A DNA stretch of 8,713 bases from positions 1 through 8,713 of the forward strand of contig JBASTM010000016.1 of the NCBI GenBank assembly GCA_049274895.1, in the 5' to 3' direction. Shown here piece after piece: positions 6,156 to 8,713 of the stretch. The notes under the pieces were generated by a model that saw nothing but the letters and a program-made list of their open reading frames with translations, ran no database searches and had not been told where the DNA came from. How positions within the stretch are numbered: the first letter of the stretch is position 1; each line of letters opens with the position of its first letter. This DNA comes from JACQLN01 sp049274895 (GTDB lineage: Bacteria; Patescibacteriota; Minisyncoccia; JACQLN01). Both the position numbers and the translations under genes were made by a program.

Positions 6156-6413
6156 CTATTTTGAGTGTTGGAGATATTTCATCGCCTCCCGACTATTAAA
6201 AGCTTTTGAAACCCGGCCTTCTTTGATGGCCCTTAATCCTTCTGCCACAACTTTTTTTTCACGCTTCAAGAGCAGCTCTTCTTTAAGCAAATTTTTCCTG
6301 GCTAGATCGCGAAAATACTCCGACTTTGAAGTATAGTATCCTCTTTTTACCTTCTTCTCTATTTCTAAATTAAGTTCTTGGGGCAAAGATATTGGCACGA
6401 TAACTCTAGTCAT
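6156..6413 (-). CDS. Ribbon-helix-helix DNA-binding protein, CopG/ParD antitoxin-like
   Basis: The 85-aa protein begins with a hydrophobic beta strand (VIVPISL, 4-10), then helix PQELNLEIEKKVKRG, the turn GYYTSKSEY and helix FRDLARK. This is the ribbon-helix-helix layout, in which two chains form a sheet that reads the major groove. The C-terminal half is a charged helix with AIKEGRVSKAFNSREAMKYL, like the toxin-binding tails of ParD/RelB-type antitoxins. No toxin gene is adjacent: upstream is parB, downstream the convergent rel. It lies 45 bp after parB, and that gap holds a perfect 23-bp palindrome, a probable autoregulatory operator. The coding region is AT-richer (about 39% GC over 240 bp counted) than parB. 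It could be an orphan antitoxin, a solitary repressor, or a partition accessory factor; the sequence does not decide. Confidence 0.75.
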   Translation of the reverse strand: MTRVIVPISLPQELNLEIEKKVKRGYYTSKSEYFRDLARKNLLKEELLLKREKKVVAEGLRAIKEGRVSKAFNSREAMKYLQHSK

Positions 6414-6428
6414 ATTTTTATAAAATTA

Positions 6429-6451
6429 TTTGTATTACATTGTAATACAAA
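6429..6451. promoter_or_regulatory. Perfect 23-bp palindromic operator upstream of the RHH gene
   Basis: The half-site TTTGTATTACA (6429-6439) is followed by one central base and its exact complement TGTAATACAAA (6441-6451). It lies 15 bp before the RHH start and 7 bp after the parB stop. Within it the minus strand has the -35-like TTGTAT, with a weak TAATTT about 16 bp on, so a bound dimer pair would block a promoter. RHH proteins typically bind such short inverted sites in their own promoters. Confidence 0.75.
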
Positions 6452-6458
6452 GTATATT

Positions 6459-7385
6459 TTACTGTGCGGTACCCGTCAAGCGCTTGATTAACCTGTCCAA
6501 ATCCTCTTGGGAATAAAAACTGATGGCCAGTTTGCCTTTTTCGCGGCTGCCGGAAAAAGCCACCGGCGTGCCCAGCGTTTCTTGAATGGTTTTTTTGTAA
6601 CCTTCCAGTTCCGGGTCAATGGCTCGCGGCGGTTTGGATTTGTAAGATTCTTCCTGTTTGACCAATTCTTCCAGCTCGCGCACCGACATTTCTTTTTTGA
6701 CGGCTTCTTCGGCCAAGAACCTTAGGCGTTCGGGGTTTTTGATGGCCAAAAGCATCTTGGCATGGCCTTCGGTTAAACGGCCTTCGGAAATGTTCTTTTG
6801 GACCTCGTAGGGCAAGTCCAGCAAACGCACCCGGTTGGCTATGACCTCGCGGCTCTTGCCCACCTTTTGGGCCACCTGCATTTGCGTTAACTTAAATTCC
6901 TGCATCAAGCGCTCGTAAGCCAGGGCCTCTTCCACGGGGTTCAGGTTCTGGCGCTGGACGTTTTCTATTAAAGCCAGTTCCAGTTTGGTGGCTTCGTCGG
7001 GGTTTTTAATGATAACCGGCACCTGCCTTAGCCCGGCTAGACCCGCCGCCTTAAGCCGCCGTTCTCCGGCAATAAGCTGGTACTCCACTTGAGTGCCCCA
7101 CGGCACGGCCAGTTCAATTTTAGAAACCAACAGGGGCTGGATCATGCCGTACTGCTTCATAGATTCGGCTAAACTCGCGAGTTCGGTTTCATTAAACTCC
7201 CGCCGGGGCTGATAAGGATTGGGCTTTATTTTTTCCAGTTCAATATAAAAAATACTGTCCTCTTTGGCGGTAGTGGCCGGGGGTTGGGATGGCGTAAAAA
7301 CTCTAGCCGGCGGCGATTCGGCTTTACTTGCGCCCTCTTTATTTTTTTGCGGAATCAAAGATTCCAAGCCGCGACCTAGTGCCAT
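6459..7385 (-). CDS. parB: Chromosome partitioning protein ParB
   Basis: ParB binds parS sites near the origin, slides as a CTP-loaded clamp and stimulates the ParA ATPase to move origins apart. The 308-aa protein begins MALGRGLESLI, the conserved ParA-contact box. The N-terminal ParB/Srx domain spans about 46-130 and includes NPYQPRREF (56-64) and the CTP-binding motif LIAGERRLKAAG (104-115). ENVQRQNLNPVEEA (141-154) follows, then the helix-turn-helix (LTQMQVAQKVGKSREVIANR, 166-185) and LTEGHAKMLL (204-213). Residues about 255-305 are the C-terminal dimer domain. The proline-rich stretch 25-40 is a flexible linker. Its ATG is 3 bp after the parA stop without a Shine-Dalgarno, so translation is probably coupled. 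No full parS site is visible in the window. Confidence 0.97.
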   Translation of the reverse strand: MALGRGLESLIPQKNKEGASKAESPPARVFTPSQPPATTAKEDSIFYIELEKIKPNPYQPRREFNETELASLAESMKQYGMIQPLLVSKIELAVPWGTQVEYQLIAGERRLKAAGLAGLRQVPVIIKNPDEATKLELALIENVQRQNLNPVEEALAYERLMQEFKLTQMQVAQKVGKSREVIANRVRLLDLPYEVQKNISEGRLTEGHAKMLLAIKNPERLRFLAEEAVKKEMSVRELEELVKQEESYKSKPPRAIDPELEGYKKTIQETLGTPVAFSGSREKGKLAISFYSQEDLDRLIKRLTGTAQ

Positions 7386-7388
7386 TTT

Positions 7389-8213
7389 TTATGGATTATT
7401 TTGTATAATTTTTTCTTCAACCTTATCGGGGATCGGAACTGGATCCTGGACATCTTCCAGCGCCAGTATCTCCTCGGCCAATTGCCGGTAGGCCTGGCCG
7501 CCTTTGGAATAAACATCATACTGCAAAATGGTTTTGCCGTAAGAAGGCGCCTCGGCCAAAGAAACACAGCGGGGAATGACCGCGTTAAAAACCCGGCCGG
7601 GGAAGTTGCGGTGCATCTCTTTGACCACATCGCGGTTCAAGCGGTTGCGGCGGTCGTACATAGTGAGCACCGCGCCCAAAACATTGATATTATGCCCCAA
7701 ATTTTCCCTAATCAAATCAATAGTCTTTAAGAGATGCCCGATGCCTTCCAAAGCGTAGTACTCGCATTGTACCGGAATCACCGCAAAGTCGGAAGCGGCC
7801 AGGCCATTTATGGTTAACAGCCCCAGCGAGGGCGGTGAATCGATTAAAATATAATCATAAGGCGTAGAGATTCGGGCTAGGGCCTCGCGCAGGCGAAATT
7901 CGCGGTTGGGTTGGGTTACCAGTTCTATGCCCGCCCCAGCCAGGTTGGGATTGGCGGGCAACAAATCCAAACCAAAAACTCCGGTGGGGCGGATGGCTTC
8001 TTCGGGCACCAGGCCGCTGGTTAAAACATGATAAAGATGCCACTCCACCTGGTAGGGGTCCACGCCCAAACCCGAGGTGGTGTTGGCCTGCGGGTCCAGA
8101 TCCAGCGCCAAAACGCGCTTGCCGTGGGCGGCCAAAAACGCGCCCACGTTTATAACACTGGTGGATTTGCCCACCCCGCCTTTTTGATTTACGAAAGAGA
8201 TGATGCGCGCCAT
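7389..8213 (-). CDS. parA: Chromosome partitioning ATPase ParA (Soj type)
   Basis: ParA binds the nucleoid as an ATP dimer and is released by ParB, pulling ParB-parS complexes along. This 274-aa protein has the deviant Walker A KGGVGKST (11-18, signature K11 and K16), the A' motif LDLDPQAN (37-44, D40) and Walker B YILIDSPPSLG (121-131, D125). DRRNRL (187-192) falls where Soj-type proteins have DNA-contact arginines. There is no N-terminal helix-turn-helix extension, so it is the short chromosomal form. The tail after about 255 (VQDPVPIPDKVEEKIIQ) is acidic, proline-rich and probably disordered. The ATG at 8213 has no Shine-Dalgarno, and the predicted transcription start is only 3-5 nt upstream. 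It is the first gene of parA-parB, with the RHH gene perhaps downstream in the same transcript. Confidence 0.97.
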   Translation of the reverse strand: MARIISFVNQKGGVGKSTSVINVGAFLAAHGKRVLALDLDPQANTTSGLGVDPYQVEWHLYHVLTSGLVPEEAIRPTGVFGLDLLPANPNLAGAGIELVTQPNREFRLREALARISTPYDYILIDSPPSLGLLTINGLAASDFAVIPVQCEYYALEGIGHLLKTIDLIRENLGHNINVLGAVLTMYDRRNRLNRDVVKEMHRNFPGRVFNAVIPRCVSLAEAPSYGKTILQYDVYSKGGQAYRQLAEEILALEDVQDPVPIPDKVEEKIIQNNP

Positions 8214-8223
8214 GTTTGATTTA

Positions 8224-8252
8224 ATTTTACATCACGATTCTCTAATTGACAA
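8224..8252 (-). promoter_or_regulatory. Promoter of parA-parB
   Basis: On the minus strand TTGTCA (8252-8247, one mismatch to consensus) and TAAAAT (8229-8224, one mismatch) are separated by exactly 17 bp. The predicted start near 8217 is only a few bases before the ATG at 8213, implying an almost leaderless message. The -35 overlaps the -35 of the divergent tRNA promoter. Confidence 0.75.
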
Positions 8253-8274
8253 TGAACTATTTTTACTAGAAAAT
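8246..8274 (+). promoter_or_regulatory. Promoter of tRNA-Leu
   Basis: TTGACA (8246-8251, perfect -35), a 17-bp spacer and GAAAAT (8269-8274, four of six) predict a start near 8281, just before the mature tRNA 5' end at 8285. Confidence 0.65.
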
Positions 8275-8277
8275 ACC

Positions 8278-8713
8278 TTAATCGGGGCGAGTGATGAAAC
8301 TGGCAAACATGCACGACTCAAAATCGTGTGCCGCAAGGCTTGAGGGTTCAACTCCCTCCTCGCCCACACAGATACTACTAACAGGTTTTTTATTTTCCAA
8401 ACAATGGGCTTCCGCAATGGAAGCCCATTGTTTTTTCGCAACGCTGCGCGCTTCGCGCGCGGTAAGTGTCAGGCCTGTCCCGAACGACGAGGGGTTCAAT
8501 CCGAAGATTTTTTGAACGAACGATTTTTTGAGGGGTAAAGGGGTCGTTTCGTCTATTCCGTCAAGCATTTGCGCGTCTTTTATCCAACCCCGCAGGGGTT
8601 CAATCCAAGCAACCGCCCCTTGCTCCAAATTACCGATTTTCTCCTCCAACGACTTCTTGCGGGAGAGAAGCTCCGCCTTCTCCGAGCGGTATGCTTCCCG
8701 CTCAATATCTTGG
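8278..8713 (-). CDS. Probable large serine recombinase, C-terminal part (partial; tail runs antisense through tRNA-Leu)
   Basis: The frame is open from the window edge to the TAA at 8278-8280, giving 144 residues without a start. The first 73 or so (EREAYRSEKAELLSRKKSLEEK, split around the middle, then IEPLRGWIKDAQMLDG and PLKKSFVQKIFG) resemble the charged coiled-coil and C-terminal end of zinc-ribbon serine recombinases common in CPR genomes; this is recognition from memory, without a search. The last 70 or so residues are unlikely to be ordinary protein: they are read from a GC hairpin, from the tRNA terminator stem, and from the complement of the whole tRNA (GVEPSSLAAHDFES). The gene sits at the tRNA 3' side and points toward it, as integrases of tRNA-inserted elements often do. 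The original stop was probably lost or lies beyond a junction. The catalytic domain is outside the window. Confidence 0.6.
   Translation of the reverse strand, partial: QDIEREAYRSEKAELLSRKKSLEEKIGNLEQGAVAWIEPLRGWIKDAQMLDGIDETTPLPLKKSFVQKIFGLNPSSFGTGLTLTAREARSVAKKQWASIAEAHCLENKKPVSSICVGEEGVEPSSLAAHDFESCMFASFITRPD
8285..8366 (+). tRNA. tRNA-Leu, anticodon CAA
   Basis: This is a class II tRNA that reads UUG codons. The acceptor GGGCGAG (8285-8291) pairs with CTCGCCC (8359-8365), with discriminator A8366. The D-arm is ATG/CAT around a loop with GG at 8302-8303. The anticodon stem is CACGA/TCGTG, with loop CTCAAAA and anticodon CAA at 8319-8321. The long variable arm GCC-GCAA-GGC is typical of leucine tRNA. 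The T-arm is GAGGG, TTCAACT, CCCTC. CCA is not encoded (ACACA follows), so a nucleotidyltransferase must add it. A strong terminator begins 32 nt downstream. Confidence 0.96.
8399..8436 (+). terminator. Rho-independent terminator of tRNA-Leu
   Basis: AAACAATGGGCTTCC (8399-8413) and its exact complement (8419-8433) form a 15-bp stem with a 5-nt loop, ending in six T (8431-8436). On the minus strand the base after the stem is G and no T-run follows, so the direction is plus, for the tRNA. Confidence 0.9.
8446..8460. repeat. GCGCGC hairpin within the recombinase 3' region
   Basis: GCGCGC (8446-8451), triloop TTC, GCGCGC (8455-8460) form a very stable 6-bp hairpin 9 bp after the tRNA terminator T-run. 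It may reinforce termination or be a small palindromic repeat; it reads as TAREAR in the recombinase frame. Confidence 0.5.
8490..8606. repeat. 13-bp direct repeat AGGGGTTCAATCC
   Basis: Identical copies lie at 8490-8502 and 8594-8606, 104 bp apart, inside the recombinase frame but in different codon phases. The motif resembles the tRNA T-arm (GAGGGTTCAACTCC at 8342-8355). It may be chance, or a trace of repeated recombination near the tRNA. Confidence 0.4.

Noticed and set aside
8278..8649. The region antisense to tRNA-Leu as genuine protein sequence
   Set aside because: Frames opposite tRNAs often stay open and give peptides such as GVEPSSLAAHDFES. I keep the recombinase call only for the upstream coiled-coil part.

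Overview
The window looks like chromosomal DNA of a candidate-phyla-radiation bacterium (Patescibacteria, probably of the Parcubacteria type). This is an inference from several signs. The Rel protein is short and stops after its TGS domain. The transcription-repair helicase ends without the usual C-terminal domain. The tRNA-Leu gene does not encode CCA. Most genes lack a Shine-Dalgarno sequence. A recombinase tail lies against the tRNA. No species can be named from the sequence alone.

Layout, left to right. Positions 2-787 (+) are the 3' end of mfd. A 209-bp gap follows with an inverted repeat plus T-run and a possible folded RNA. Then come dprA (997-2073, +) and topA (2170-4179, +), separated by short tandem and inverted repeats. 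The 561 bp between topA and rel are the most unusual part. They hold a long palindrome that supplies topA's stop codon, an out-of-frame second copy of the topA tail, and a complete GC-rich transcription unit on the minus strand for an unrecognised 95-aa membrane protein. A short rel gene (4741-6153, +) follows, converging on a small ribbon-helix-helix regulator (6156-6413, -) that sits behind a perfect 23-bp palindrome. parB (6459-7385, -) and parA (7389-8213, -) form a segregation operon. A divergent tRNA-Leu(CAA) (8285-8366, +) shares its promoter region with parA. The window closes with the C-terminal part of a probable large serine recombinase (8278-8713, -), whose reading frame runs antisense through the tRNA terminator and the whole tRNA.

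Most genes are DNA-maintenance housekeeping: transcription-coupled repair (mfd), uptake of single-stranded DNA for recombination (dprA), supercoil relaxation (topA) and chromosome partition (parAB). rel adds alarmone control. The accessory signals are the GC-rich cassette, the orphan antitoxin-like regulator and the tRNA-adjacent recombinase. dprA, topA, rel and parA have -10-like hexamers only 6-10 nt before ATG and no Shine-Dalgarno, which suggests leaderless transcripts. The GC-rich cassette instead has a consensus promoter, a leader of about 50 nt and a strong Shine-Dalgarno, so it looks foreign to its surroundings.
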